Counted from the stretch's first letter, positions 35,167 through 45,222 are shown. The stretch: DNA of 46,408 nt from Chryseosolibacter indicum (GCF_018598585.1 NZ_JAHESD010000049.1:1-46408), one strand, 5' to 3'. Notes: generated from the letters alone by a model not told the origin. Translations and numbers: made by a program.

Positions 35167-35593
35167 GTTCATTAAATTCTTATAAGTGCCTGCAAAGAAA
35201 CGGAATATTAGTGTATTCCCTAAATTATCCATCTATTTATATGTCCTTAGAGGTCCCTTCGGCTATGAAGCCCAATGACCTAAACTTTAACACTATTCCA
35301 GCTAATCATATTGAATCTTAGTATTCTCAGTATACCTATTCTGGCTTTATCTAATTATTACAACACGTGTATACGATGGTAGAAAAAGAAAAATCTCCCC
35401 GAATAACTAAAACGCGATAACCACTTAAATAAAATATTTTAGGAACAACAGATATGGAATTAAAATTCAAACGATTTAAAACTTACTAACGTTAATCTTT
35501 CTTTCTCAAGCTTTAAACTTTACTCTATAAATCAAACTCATACCGATCCTTATTTTGTTTTTGCTAAATTCGATTAAACAAACCTAAAACCAA
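35167..35593. other. Divergent gap between FKBP and second susC
   Basis: About 430 AT-rich bases carrying the promoters of both neighbours. On the minus strand TTTCTTTG near 35195 is a one-base variant of the -7 consensus for FKBP. For susC, TAAATTCG about 30 bases before the ATG is a weak candidate. No regulator gene, repeat array or RNA gene is seen. Confidence 0.35.
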
Positions 35594-38500
35594 ATGAGGA
35601 AATTTCTACTAGCTGTTATGGCATGCCTACTTGCCTATGTAGGCTATGCTCAGCAAAAAACAATCAGAGGAACAGTTACATCTTCGGAAGATGGCGCAGC
35701 CGCGCCTGGTGTCAATGTTTTTGTAAAGGGCACAACAAATGGTACTACTACTGATGTATCGGGTAATTTTACGCTTGAAATTGACGAAGGCCAAAACACA
35801 CTCATTTTTTCTTTTATAGGATTTAAGACGGTGGAAATGGAAATTGGCTCAAGAACTGTCCTTGACATACAACTAGAACCTAACGTTACTGAATTGTCTG
35901 AAGTAATCGTAGTAGGCTATGGAACACAAATTAAGCAAGATCTTACTGGAAATGTGGCTTCGGTATCTGGTAAAGACATTCAAAATATACCTGTACCAAG
36001 TTTTGATCAGGCTATGCAGGGAAGGGCTGCTGGCGTTTTTATTGAATCAGGGAATGGCAAATTGGGGCAAGGAATTAAAGTGAGGGTAAGAGGCGCAGCT
36101 TCTGTATCTGCGTCAAATGAACCTTTATATGTAGTAGATGGTATCATTGTAACAACAGATAACCTGTCCTCTACAGATGCACCAACAAATCCTCTTGCAA
36201 ATATCAATAGTAACGATATTGAATCTATGGAAATTCTAAAAGATGCAGCTGCAGCTTCTATTTACGGATCTCGCGCAGCCAATGGTGTTGTACTCATTAC
36301 GACAAAACGTGGAAAAGCAGGGAAAACTACGTTTAACATTAACTATCTGAAAGGTTTCAGTAGTCCTACGAGAACAGCGAAATGGCTAAAGGGTGCACAA
36401 TATTATGATGCCTTTAAAGAAGCTTTCGATAATACAGATGCTATCTTACAAAGGGATGAAGGGGCCGACTTTGGATCTTACATGTATGATGAGCCAGGCA
36501 TGACCTTTGATGATGTACTGGATACCGAATTAGGTGACTGGAGTCGAAATGCCAATGAAAATTGGGCAGATAACGCATATCGCGATGATGCAGGTATAGA
36601 TCAATTTGACATTTCCGCTAGTGGTGGTACAGACAAAACCAGATTTTTTACCAGTTTACAAATATCAGATCAAACTGGGATACTTATCAAGGATCGCTAT
36701 AAGAAAATTAGCGGTCGAGCTAACCTCGATCATCAGGCGACTGAGAAATTAAGTTTAGGGATTAATTTCAGTTTATCACGCTCAATCAATAATCGTCTAA
36801 GTGATGATAATGAGTTTACAACACCCATGCAGTTACTTGCGCTACCACCAATACAACCAGCATATAATGAAGATGGAACATTGAACAAAAACACCGTTTA
36901 CTTTAATGGTTTAATTAGTGCAGCCAACTCAACAAATGAAACAACTGTTCTTAGAAATATTTCTAATCTATTTGCTGTTTATAAGTTCACTCCAAATCTT
37001 ACTTTTAGAAGTGAATTTGGTATAGACATATTAAACCAGAATGAAGAGCGTTGGAGCGGAAGAGAAGTTGACTCTCAAACAGGCTATATTAACGGTGGTG
37101 CCTTTTCTGCTTGGAAGAATGTTTTAAATTACTCTACTAATAATTACTTCTCCTTCAATAAACTCTTTAATGGGCATAATGTTGAAGCGATAGCTGGGAT
37201 GAGCTTTCAAAAAACCGAAAGAGATGAAACCACCGCATCCGCCCAAACGTTTCCAAACGACGCTTTTCGTGTTCTGAATAATGCCTCTGTTATTACCGAC
37301 GTAGGAGGAACACCAACAGATTACTCTTTCCTCTCCTATTTTAGTCGCGTTAACTATAAGTTTAGTAACAAATATCTGCTCTCATTGAGCGGTCGTATCG
37401 ATGGTTCTTCAAAATTTGGCAAAGATAATCGCTATGGTTTTTTTCCTGCTGCGTCTGCCGGCTGGATAATCTCTCAGGAGCAATTTGCAGAAGCTTTTCG
37501 CAATACCATAAGCTTCTTGAAGATGAGAGGAAGCATTGGTTTAACAGGAAATGCTCCAACACAGAATTTTGCTGCGCTGGGACTTTATTCTGCGTCAACG
37601 TATGATGTGCAAGGAGGAATCTATCCATCACAGTTAGCTAACCCAGATTTAAAGTGGGAAACGACGCTTCAAATTGATTTCGGTATTGACTTTGGTTTAT
37701 TTAATGATCGCATTACGGGTGAAATAGATTATTATATTAAAAATACGAGTGATGTATTACTTAACAGAAACGTCCCAGGTATTACAGGCTATTTAACCCA
37801 ATTTGTTAACATAGGTGAAATTGAAAATAAAGGCTTTGAATTTGTTCTTAACTCTCAGAATGTTATAGGGAATTTTTCCTGGAGCACTTCCTTTAATTTT
37901 GCCCGTAACCGTAATAAGATTGTTAACCTGGATAACAATGTGATTGAGGGCGGGATTCTTAATCGTGCCGTGGAAGGTCAACCAATAGGCGTGTTTTATG
38001 GTATCGAATACGCAGGAGTAGATCCAGAAAATGGGGATGCACTATTCTATGTCAATGATCCAGAAAACGCAAGTGATGAGACTACCAATGCTTATAATAA
38101 TGCTTTTAGAACTGTAATTGGCAATCCTAATCCAGATTTTATAGGAGGTTTAACAAATACTTTTTCGTATAAAGGGTTTGATTTAAACATCCTATTCCAG
38201 TTTGTCTACGGCAATGATGTTTATAACGCTGCAGGTAAATTCCAACGCGCTAATTTCACTTACTTTGATAATCAGCTTGTTGAGGATTATGAAAAAGCCT
38301 GGCGAGAGCCTGGTGATGTTACTGATGTTCCCGAATCAAGACTGTTCCTTGAAAATGGTTCGCAGGAGTCATCACGCTTTCTTCAGGACGCTTCTTACGT
38401 AAGGTTGAAGAACCTTACTTTTGGATATAATTTCCCAAAAACCATGATTAGACGTGCTTCGCTCGAAAGCCTTCGGCTGTACGTTTCAGCTCAAAACCTT

Positions 38501-38638
38501 TTAACATTTACCAAGTATGATTTAAATGACCCTGAAGTAAATACCGATTACCTCGCGGGTAACATCGGGCAGGGCAACGACTTTTATGCTGCTCCTCAAA
38601 TCAAAACCATTTCATTTGGTGTAAGCCTTGGATTCTAA
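35594..38638 (+). CDS. SusC/RagA TonB-dependent receptor without STN domain
   Basis: 1014 aa. Signal peptide MRKFLLAVMACLLAYVGYAQ is followed directly by a carboxypeptidase-regulatory-like domain (about 23-95: TIRGTVTSSEDGAAAPGVNV), so there is no STN signalling domain. The SusC hallmark LSEVIVVGYGTQIKQDLTGN is near residues 101-120. Plug: LYVVDGIIV, IESMEILKDAAAASIYGSRA and VVLITTKRGKAG. The beta-barrel ends KTISFGVSLGF. It imports a polymer fragment or other ligand with the SusD encoded 14 bases downstream. With no sigma/anti-sigma pair nearby, regulation differs from the first pair. Confidence 0.96.
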   Translation: MRKFLLAVMACLLAYVGYAQQKTIRGTVTSSEDGAAAPGVNVFVKGTTNGTTTDVSGNFTLEIDEGQNTLIFSFIGFKTVEMEIGSRTVLDIQLEPNVTELSEVIVVGYGTQIKQDLTGNVASVSGKDIQNIPVPSFDQAMQGRAAGVFIESGNGKLGQGIKVRVRGAASVSASNEPLYVVDGIIVTTDNLSSTDAPTNPLANINSNDIESMEILKDAAAASIYGSRAANGVVLITTKRGKAGKTTFNINYLKGFSSPTRTAKWLKGAQYYDAFKEAFDNTDAILQRDEGADFGSYMYDEPGMTFDDVLDTELGDWSRNANENWADNAYRDDAGIDQFDISASGGTDKTRFFTSLQISDQTGILIKDRYKKISGRANLDHQATEKLSLGINFSLSRSINNRLSDDNEFTTPMQLLALPPIQPAYNEDGTLNKNTVYFNGLISAANSTNETTVLRNISNLFAVYKFTPNLTFRSEFGIDILNQNEERWSGREVDSQTGYINGGAFSAWKNVLNYSTNNYFSFNKLFNGHNVEAIAGMSFQKTERDETTASAQTFPNDAFRVLNNASVITDVGGTPTDYSFLSYFSRVNYKFSNKYLLSLSGRIDGSSKFGKDNRYGFFPAASAGWIISQEQFAEAFRNTISFLKMRGSIGLTGNAPTQNFAALGLYSASTYDVQGGIYPSQLANPDLKWETTLQIDFGIDFGLFNDRITGEIDYYIKNTSDVLLNRNVPGITGYLTQFVNIGEIENKGFEFVLNSQNVIGNFSWSTSFNFARNRNKIVNLDNNVIEGGILNRAVEGQPIGVFYGIEYAGVDPENGDALFYVNDPENASDETTNAYNNAFRTVIGNPNPDFIGGLTNTFSYKGFDLNILFQFVYGNDVYNAAGKFQRANFTYFDNQLVEDYEKAWREPGDVTDVPESRLFLENGSQESSRFLQDASYVRLKNLTFGYNFPKTMIRRASLESLRLYVSAQNLLTFTKYDLNDPEVNTDYLAGNIGQGNDFYAAPQIKTISFGVSLGF

Positions 38639-38652
38639 AATGATAAGAACTT

Positions 38653-40050
38653 ATGAATACCTATAAAATATTTTTCCTTTTTGCTTGTATAGTACTGCTT
38701 CAGGTAAGATGTGCTGATGAACTTAAAATAGAACCTCAAACGGATGTTACAGAAGAAGTTGCATTGGACAATGAGGAAGCTGTGCAATCATTGCTTGTAG
38801 GCGCATACGACCTGTTAGGCGACGATGATGTATACGGAGGATGGATACAGATGACTAGTGACCTATTAGGTACTAACAACGATATTAATTGGGGTGGCAC
38901 ATTTACTGACCCGGATGATTTATGGCTTAAAGTAACTACCAGTGCGAATGGACAGGTAGAAGTTACCTGGACTGAAACATATGAAGTTATTAACGTTGCT
39001 AACACCATTCTTGCAAACCTTGGCGTTGTGGCTGATGATGAGCGCGCACGTATTGAAGGTGAAGCAAAATTTATAAGAGGTATGCTTTACTTTGAGTTAA
39101 TTAGATTATTTGGTAAAGATTGGACAGATGGTGATCCAACAACCAATTTAGGAGTACCATTAAAGCTGACACCAACGAACCTAGTGTACGCCCCAGAGGA
39201 GAACTTTATTGGAAGAAGTACCGTAGCACAAGTATATGCTCAGGCGATTTCTGATCTTACCGCGGCAGAAGAATTACTTCCGGAGGAAAATGGGTTCTTT
39301 GCTACAACATGGGCAGCAAAAGCAGTGCTTGCACGGGTATATCTTCAGCAACAAAACTATAAAGAAGCAAGTTTAAAAGCGAGTGAGGTCATTGAAAGTG
39401 GTAATTACGCTTTAGTGGACCGGGTAGACCGTGCCTTCAACCAGGCCTTCAATTCAAGTGAAGATGTTTTTTCTATCCAGATAACTAATCAGGATGGCGA
39501 GAACGCATTTCAAACCTTTTACGCCTCCCGTGATTTTAACGGAAGACGTGATATCCGCGTTCGCGGAAACTATGTAAATCTCTTCGAGCAGAATGACGAC
39601 AGGTTGAAACTACTACTCTACGAAGATGGTACTTCCGGTCGTATCCTCAGCGGAAAGTATAAAGATCAATTTGCAAATGTTAGTGTTATTCGATTGGCTG
39701 AAATGTACCTTATCAGGGCTGAAGGCAACTTGATGTCCGGTGAACAAACAGGACCAAACACGCCTTCAGAAGACTTGCAAGTCATACGAAGCCGCGCTCA
39801 TGCTTCTGATGCTCCTGCAAATCCGACTATTACGGATATTTACCTTGAACGAAAAAGGGAACTGGGTTTTGAAGGTCATTTTCTTCATGATGTACATAGA
39901 AGCAAAACCAATATTACCCAAAACGCAAACAATACCGAAAATGGTTACTTCGAATGGAATCATAATATGCTTGTTCTACCAATTCCACAGCGCGAAGTTG
40001 ATGCAAACCCATCTTTACAAGGTCAGCAAAACCCTGGGTATGGGATTTAA
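38653..40050 (+). CDS. SusD/RagB family outer-membrane lipoprotein (second pair)
   Basis: 465 aa. Signal segment MNTYKIFFLFACIVLLQVRCADE; the predicted lipid-bearing Cys is preceded by Arg (QVRC), which is not a canonical lipobox, while the residues after it are acidic (CADELKIE) as in surface lipoproteins. SusD/RagB helices: EEAVQSLLVGAYDLLGDDDV, IEGEAKFIRGMLYFELIRLFG, WAAKAVLARVYLQQQNYKEA, IRLAEMYLIRAEGNLMSG and the terminal ERKRELGFEGHFLHDVHRS signature. It works with the preceding SusC. The transcript ends at the strong hairpin at 40073. Confidence 0.95.
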   Translation: MNTYKIFFLFACIVLLQVRCADELKIEPQTDVTEEVALDNEEAVQSLLVGAYDLLGDDDVYGGWIQMTSDLLGTNNDINWGGTFTDPDDLWLKVTTSANGQVEVTWTETYEVINVANTILANLGVVADDERARIEGEAKFIRGMLYFELIRLFGKDWTDGDPTTNLGVPLKLTPTNLVYAPEENFIGRSTVAQVYAQAISDLTAAEELLPEENGFFATTWAAKAVLARVYLQQQNYKEASLKASEVIESGNYALVDRVDRAFNQAFNSSEDVFSIQITNQDGENAFQTFYASRDFNGRRDIRVRGNYVNLFEQNDDRLKLLLYEDGTSGRILSGKYKDQFANVSVIRLAEMYLIRAEGNLMSGEQTGPNTPSEDLQVIRSRAHASDAPANPTITDIYLERKRELGFEGHFLHDVHRSKTNITQNANNTENGYFEWNHNMLVLPIPQREVDANPSLQGQQNPGYGI

Positions 40051-40072
40051 ATTTTAAGAAAGGTAACAGTCC

Positions 40073-40105
40073 AAAAGGCCTTGAGTAACCCCTCAAGGCC
40101 TTTTT
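40073..40105. terminator. Intrinsic terminator after the second susD
   Basis: Perfect 13-bp stem AAAAGGCCTTGAG/CTCAAGGCCTTTT with loop TAACCC, ending in a T-run. It is 22 bases past the susD stop and symmetrical enough to work on both strands, also serving the convergent lipoprotein gene. Confidence 0.85.
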
Positions 40106-40269
40106 AATTAATCGATCCTAAAACATCATATTCATACATAATTGTTCTCCCGAAAACTTGTAATTATGTGCTTTCCCAATGCTTCATTGACAATTAATAC
40201 TTACTCTTTGCTCCATTTCAAAAAAAATGACCAGCATAGCTGGCCATTAGGAGAGATAGTTACGGATAT

Positions 40270-41649
40270 TCAATCATTTGAATCTTCAAAAAACTCATCT
40301 GCAACCTGAATATTCCATTGATATTCATCAATTAAGGTTTGCAATTTTGCCTTTGTAGGAGCAGGCATTGGTTCATATACATCAAAAATCAGAATAAATC
40401 CTTCCCTCGTATTATGAGTTGTAGCGTTACGGTAAATGTTGTCTACAAAATCTACAAGGTTTGAAATTTTTTCAAGGGTGACAGAACGAATGTAATTCTC
40501 TTCAGGTAAAAACACACCTCCCGGGAAATTTGTAAACGGTATGTTGATGCTTTGCAATTGCAAATTGTGGGTAAAGTCAATAGTATCAGGAGCAAACCAT
40601 CCGGGAGTAAAACTTCGTAACGATGTTAGGTATTGAAGACCTCCTATTTGCTCAATTTCAGTGTCATAACCAAATGCATCAATACCAGTGATCTGACCGA
40701 TATCGCCAGTGATACGAAGGTTATACCATTGCTCACTTAAGTTTAGTTCGATTGACATTGGAAGAGTATACGTTGTGGTGGCGGTGTCATTCCAGTTAAT
40801 GTTTACCTGACCCGATCCTGCGAGTGCAAATTCATATCGTTCAGATCCCCCAGCTTGCAGTAAGATCTCGAAAGCATTTTGCTCAAAAAAGACTTTTAAA
40901 GGTTTATCACCTAACGCAGCTATCAAATCATTGTAAGAAAAGCTCTTTCTATAGTCAGCATGTCCTTCCTTTCTTACTACCAAAGTATAGATCTGGCTAG
41001 GATCTCCTGCAAAGGCAATTGTATTAACTTTACCACCCAATGTAAAGTCTCCAACAACCGTATCACCCTTCATAATGCTTGCTGATGCATTTGTCAGAAC
41101 AACAGTTCCATCTGTAGCTTCGAACACAGATATTTGCAGTGCATTCACTACTTCAAGATGAAAAGAAGTATATCCAAAAGCCTGAGGTTGGGTACTGCTT
41201 GTAGAAATTACTTGCATTGGAACATTGGCGACAGTGTTTTTGCTCACCGAGAAATTATAAGGCAACGCGTGTTCAACAACCTGCGACAATGGGGAACCTT
41301 TCTTCGGGGTAGCGTAAATAATCTCGGAACCGCTGACAATCATAAAGTCCGTCAATGTGTATCGGCCTTGTAATAGTTCAAGTGGCGTAGTAACCAGGCC
41401 ATCACCTAACGTCATGATATCAAGACGATGATTGGTGAGTACAGCTGTCCCATTACTGTTGTTAAGAGTTATTGAAACATAAGCGCCTTCAGGCAGTCTT
41501 GCTGCTGACCTTCCCGCTGAATTAACAGAGGAAGTAACGTTAAATGTAAATTGGATTTTCTCATTACTTGTAGCGATTTCATTATCGTCTACACAAGAAT
41601 GCAAAACGAGCGCGATTACGCCGAGGAAAATAAATGATAACTTTTTCAT
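40270..41649 (-). CDS. Putative surface lipoprotein, unknown function
   Basis: 459 aa. Lipoprotein signal MKKLSFIFLGVIALVLHSC followed by acidic residues (CVDDNE), suggesting outer-surface export. The first half (30-270) is beta-rich with Ig-like strands: KIQFTFNVTSSVNSAG, YVSITLNNSNGTAVL, FHLEVVNALQISVF and SQIYTLVVRKEGH. The second half (about 285-420) has a few leucine-rich-repeat-like turns (IGGLQYLTSLRSF, LQLQSINIPFTNFPGG, IRSVTLEKISNLVDFV). No named domain is recognised. It stands alone, convergent with the second SusC/SusD pair; a role in adhesion or in the same surface complex is speculative. Confidence 0.75.
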   Translation of the reverse strand: MKKLSFIFLGVIALVLHSCVDDNEIATSNEKIQFTFNVTSSVNSAGRSAARLPEGAYVSITLNNSNGTAVLTNHRLDIMTLGDGLVTTPLELLQGRYTLTDFMIVSGSEIIYATPKKGSPLSQVVEHALPYNFSVSKNTVANVPMQVISTSSTQPQAFGYTSFHLEVVNALQISVFEATDGTVVLTNASASIMKGDTVVGDFTLGGKVNTIAFAGDPSQIYTLVVRKEGHADYRKSFSYNDLIAALGDKPLKVFFEQNAFEILLQAGGSERYEFALAGSGQVNINWNDTATTTYTLPMSIELNLSEQWYNLRITGDIGQITGIDAFGYDTEIEQIGGLQYLTSLRSFTPGWFAPDTIDFTHNLQLQSINIPFTNFPGGVFLPEENYIRSVTLEKISNLVDFVDNIYRNATTHNTREGFILIFDVYEPMPAPTKAKLQTLIDEYQWNIQVADEFFEDSND

Positions 41650-42154
41650 AGAGATTCTTTTTTGTTATTCTTTTCACGAAATGAGATGCCATTATTCTAA
41701 ATGCCCAAAATATGTGACAGCAAGCGATACAGTTGCTCTACATTTTATTAATATGAGAATGAATCTCATCGACTAATGAAAAGAATATACGGTTTAACAG
41801 TGGATTGTATCGACCAACGGAATAGCTGCTAATTAATTTCTATCAGATATTAGTCGGTTATTTCCAGCTTGTAAATGGTAAAAGTAAGATGCTATTACCC
41901 TATTCCTACCAACCTTGGTTCGCTTGCTGCGAATAGCAAAGCTTCAAACACTATTATATTTTTGAACAGTTAGTATATTTGTGTCATGAGAATGGCCGTA
42001 ATGTTATAATCTTCCTTCTAAGCTTATTTCCTAAGCTTGAGCAGCGGGCATTACCTATGCCTTTAATATTATCTACACCCATCAAAATCAATTATTAACA
42101 AATGCTGATAATGCACGACCTACTGTGTCTTGCTTCACGGCTAAACTCAACATT
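41650..42154. other. 505-base gap between lipoprotein and PhyH gene
   Basis: Divergent promoter region. It contains a -7 element (41974-41981), a 7-bp hairpin AAGCTTA/TAAGCTT (42020-42038) and a 6-bp inverted repeat ATGAGA/TCTCAT (41753-41769). No coding frame or RNA gene could be supported. Confidence 0.4.
41974..41981 (+). promoter_or_regulatory. -7 element TATATTTG upstream of the PhyH-type gene
   Basis: Exact TAnnTTTG on the plus strand, 173 bases ahead of the ATG at 42155. If used, it gives a long leader of about 165 bases that includes the AAGCTTA/TAAGCTT hairpin at 42020-42038. No TTG lies at a standard -33 distance. Confidence 0.35.
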
Positions 42155-42934
42155 ATGGCAGACCCATTAACTCCAGAAGAAATAGAACACTTTATTAATA
42201 ACGGTTTTATTAGAATCGACAATGCTTTCTCTGCTGAGATTGCTCAAGAAGTAATAGAAATCTTATGGAACGACATACCATTTCAGAAGTCAGATCCGAA
42301 TACATGGACTGAACCTGTAGTTCGACTAGGAATGTATTCACATCAACCCTTTATTGATTCTGTTAATACAAAAAAATTACACACGGCCTTTGATCAGTTG
42401 ATCGGTCGCAATGGTTGGCTTCCCTGCCGAAGTGTAGGAACATTTCCGGTCCGGTTTCCATCAAGCGTTCAACCAAACGATACTGGCAAACACGTTGATG
42501 CAAGCTTTCCTGGTGATGACCCTGCAAACTATTTTCAATGGAGAGTCAACCTTAAATCGAAAGGCAGAGCTTTGCTGATGCTCGTTCTATATTCAGATGT
42601 CGATGAGAATGATGCGCCGACCGTTATTTACAAAAAGTCACATATCGATGTAGCGAGGATTTTGAGTAGGGAAGGTGATTCAGGACTTTCTTTTATGGCA
42701 CTGGCTGAGAAGGTTAATGCACTTCCTCAACATGACGAAATCTATGCAACCGGTAAAGCGGGAACAGTGTACTTGTGCCATCCTTTTATAGTGCATGCCG
42801 CCCAGCCTCATACCGGTAACACACCAAGGTTTATGGCTCAACCTCCTTTATTGCTTCGAAAGGAATTAACAATTGAGAATTCTGCAAAAGAATACACCCC
42901 GTTGGAAAAGTCTATTCGATTAGCGTTGGACTAG
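42155..42934 (+). CDS. Phytanoyl-CoA dioxygenase (PhyH)-type Fe(II)/2-oxoglutarate oxygenase
   Basis: 259 aa. A double-stranded beta-helix oxygenase judged by its facial triad: His113 and Asp115 in GKHVDASFPG and His214 in PFIVHAAQPHTG, with Arg225 (GNTPRFMAQPP) positioned to bind 2-oxoglutarate. The N-terminal EEIEHFINNGFIRIDNAFS is typical of PhyH members. The substrate cannot be predicted; bacterial relatives hydroxylate small metabolites. The ATG at 42155 is preferred over an upstream GTG (42125). Isolated, and convergent with the GH3 gene across a shared terminator. Confidence 0.85.
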   Translation: MADPLTPEEIEHFINNGFIRIDNAFSAEIAQEVIEILWNDIPFQKSDPNTWTEPVVRLGMYSHQPFIDSVNTKKLHTAFDQLIGRNGWLPCRSVGTFPVRFPSSVQPNDTGKHVDASFPGDDPANYFQWRVNLKSKGRALLMLVLYSDVDENDAPTVIYKKSHIDVARILSREGDSGLSFMALAEKVNALPQHDEIYATGKAGTVYLCHPFIVHAAQPHTGNTPRFMAQPPLLLRKELTIENSAKEYTPLEKSIRLALD

Positions 42935-42955
42935 GAAAGTATCGTTTTATAACTC

Positions 42956-42983
42956 AAAGAGATTACCCGAGGGTAATCTCTTT
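42956..42983. terminator. Bidirectional hairpin between PhyH and GH3 genes
   Basis: A perfect 13-bp stem AAAGAGATTACCC/GGGTAATCTCTTT with a 2-base centre (effectively a 4-base loop), between two convergent genes. Flanking T-tracts are short (TTT), so termination strength is uncertain. Confidence 0.65.
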
Positions 42984-43065
42984 ACTCAGACACTTTGAAG
43001 CAAATGCTTTCTTAAAAGCGCCTTACGGTTAACAAATTTACCTTGCAACATAAATTTATCAATAA

Positions 43066-45222
43066 CTACTTCACATCGAAATTCAATCTCATCTTTTCAT
43101 CCCGCGAATGTGCTCCAACCACTACCTCGTAAGGACCACGAATAACTTCCCATTCGCGCTTCTTTAAATTCCATTTTCTCAGCTCTGCTACGGGGATCGA
43201 AAGCACAACGGTCCTGCTACTTCCTGCAGGCACATGAACCCTCTTAAAAGCCTTTAACTCACGCAGAGGCATACGCGATTGATCGGGGTAGTCAATATAA
43301 GCCTGCACTACCTCGTCGCTGTCTACATTGCCGGTATTGTTCACAACAACTGATATTTTAACTGTATCGCGTTGCGCATAGGTCTTTCTTAAAGAGGCAC
43401 CAGGTGAGTAAGAAAATGTAGTGTATGAAAGTCCAAAGCCGAACGGGTACTGAACTTCGCCATCATAGTAACGGTACGTCCTGCCTGATATGTTGTAGCT
43501 GGCATAAGGAGGCAGATCACCAAATGAACGGTAAAATGTTACGGGCAGTCGCCCGGCAGGTGACACCTTCCCAAAGAGAATATCCGCCAATGCATTTCCA
43601 CCTTGCTCGCCGGGATACCATGTGAGAATGATGGCGTCAGCATAAGGCTCAATTGAGGAAACGTCGAACGAACTTCCTCCAGTAACCACGGCCACAATTG
43701 GCTTGTTGTGGCGCTTGCGCATAGCTTTGAGATATGCGATGTGAGCTCTAGGAATATTCAGGTCTTTGCGATCGCCGCCATGTGCTGCAAGAAAAGCATC
43801 GCCTTCCTCTCCTTCAAGTACAGGCGTAAAACCAATTGCCACAATCGATACATCACTATTCTCTGCAACCCAAAGGCCTCCAAACCGAACGGTATCTTCA
43901 AAGTTAGATCCCTGGTCATACTGTACTACAGTACCAGGACCAGCCTCACGGGAAATTCCTTCAGCGAAAGTCACCAACTCCGATGACATTCCGTGATAAT
44001 TTCCAAACAACACTTCAGCAGAGGCAGCATTTGTTCCGGCTACAAGAATGCGATGATACTTGTCTTTAGCCAAAGGAAGAAGATTGTCATTATTCTTTAG
44101 CAACACCATGCTCTGTCTTGCTACCTCTCGCGCAGCTTTAACATGTCCTGGAGCACGTACATCGTCCTCATCCAGCGAATGGAACGGTGTTGCATTCGCA
44201 TCATCGAAGAATCCAAGCTTGAACTGTGTTCGCAGCGCCGGTGCAAGGGCCCAGTCCACATCACCTTCTGTTATCAACTTCCGGTTCAAAGCTTCCATCA
44301 CATCTTTCTGCAACACCGTAGAGCAATCGATGCTTACACCAGTCTTCACTGCGGCAGCAGCAACTTCTACGCCCGAAGGCATAACTTTGTGCATATTGAA
44401 AATATCATCCAGTGCGCCGCAATCTGTAACAACATGACCACTGAATTTCCATTCACCTAAAAGTATTTTACGAAGTAATGTATTGCTTGTACAACATGGC
44501 TCACCATTGACGCGATTATAGGCACACATCACTGACTCCACATTTGCACCCACAAGCTTTTCAAAGGCATACAAATAAGTTTCGCGCATATCCTTCTCAT
44601 CAATAACAGCATCAAAAGAGTGCCTTCCTTCTTCTGGACCACTATGTACTGCATAATGCTTCGCGCATGCAGAAGCCTTCAGATAGTTGGAATCATTACC
44701 CTGCAACCCTTTCACGTAAGCGACACCCATCTTTGAAGTAAGGAATGGATCTTCTCCGTAAGTCTCCTGACCTCTTCCCCATCGCGGATCCCGGAAGATG
44801 TTGATGTTTGGCGACCAGAACGTAAGTCCCTGGTACTGCAAAGTTTTTCCCGACCTCAAAGCAATGTTGTATTTCGCTCGCGCTTCTGTAGAAATGATGT
44901 CTGCAACAGAATGCACAAGGCTGTCATTGAATGTCGCAGCCATACCAATAGCCTGCGGAAATACCGTGGCCTCCCCTGCCCTGGCAACGCCATGAAGCGC
45001 TTCGTTCCACCAGTTATACTGACGAATACCCAGACGTGGAATCGCAGGACTATTGTAGCCGAGAAGCGAAATCTTTTCCTCTAAGGTTAGCTTTGATAAT
45101 AATTCTTTAACACGTGTCTCAACACGCTCGGAAGATGCTGCTTTCTGCTGAGAGAACGCAAGCTGAATGTGAATGACAATCAGAGTCACCAAAAGGATAG
45201 ATCGATTCATAGCTAGTTTCAT
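43066..45222 (-). CDS. Glycoside hydrolase family 3 (beta-xylosidase/beta-glucosidase type), secreted
   Basis: 718 aa from the ATG at 45222; in-frame ATG codons at 45234 and 45210 also fit. Signal peptide ...NRSILLVTLIVIHIQLAFSQ. N-terminal GH3 barrel: RLGIRQYNWWNEALHGVARAG (beta-xylosidase-like), FWSPNINIFRDPRWGRGQET, ACAKHYAVHSGPE, and VVTDCGALDDI with the nucleophile Asp. The GH3_C domain has SMVLLKNNDNLLPL, AIGFTPVLEGEEGD and LTWYPGEQGGNALADIL. The C-terminal fibronectin-III-like domain has YPFGFGLSYTTFSY and LRELKAFKRVHV. It is expected to trim beta-linked oligosaccharides in the periplasm. No SusC/D or other CAZyme is adjacent. Confidence 0.95.
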   Translation of the reverse strand: MKLAMNRSILLVTLIVIHIQLAFSQQKAASSERVETRVKELLSKLTLEEKISLLGYNSPAIPRLGIRQYNWWNEALHGVARAGEATVFPQAIGMAATFNDSLVHSVADIISTEARAKYNIALRSGKTLQYQGLTFWSPNINIFRDPRWGRGQETYGEDPFLTSKMGVAYVKGLQGNDSNYLKASACAKHYAVHSGPEEGRHSFDAVIDEKDMRETYLYAFEKLVGANVESVMCAYNRVNGEPCCTSNTLLRKILLGEWKFSGHVVTDCGALDDIFNMHKVMPSGVEVAAAAVKTGVSIDCSTVLQKDVMEALNRKLITEGDVDWALAPALRTQFKLGFFDDANATPFHSLDEDDVRAPGHVKAAREVARQSMVLLKNNDNLLPLAKDKYHRILVAGTNAASAEVLFGNYHGMSSELVTFAEGISREAGPGTVVQYDQGSNFEDTVRFGGLWVAENSDVSIVAIGFTPVLEGEEGDAFLAAHGGDRKDLNIPRAHIAYLKAMRKRHNKPIVAVVTGGSSFDVSSIEPYADAIILTWYPGEQGGNALADILFGKVSPAGRLPVTFYRSFGDLPPYASYNISGRTYRYYDGEVQYPFGFGLSYTTFSYSPGASLRKTYAQRDTVKISVVVNNTGNVDSDEVVQAYIDYPDQSRMPLRELKAFKRVHVPAGSSRTVVLSIPVAELRKWNLKKREWEVIRGPYEVVVGAHSRDEKMRLNFDVK

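Noticed and set aside
41753-41769. ATGAGA/TCTCAT inverted repeat
   Set aside because: A 6-bp stem without a T-tract or a nearby promoter is expected by chance in a gap of this size.
41986-42009. Seven-residue leader-peptide-like frame upstream of the PhyH gene
   Set aside because: Its ATG lies only 5 bases past the -7 element, at or before the expected transcription start, so it would not be a translated leader.
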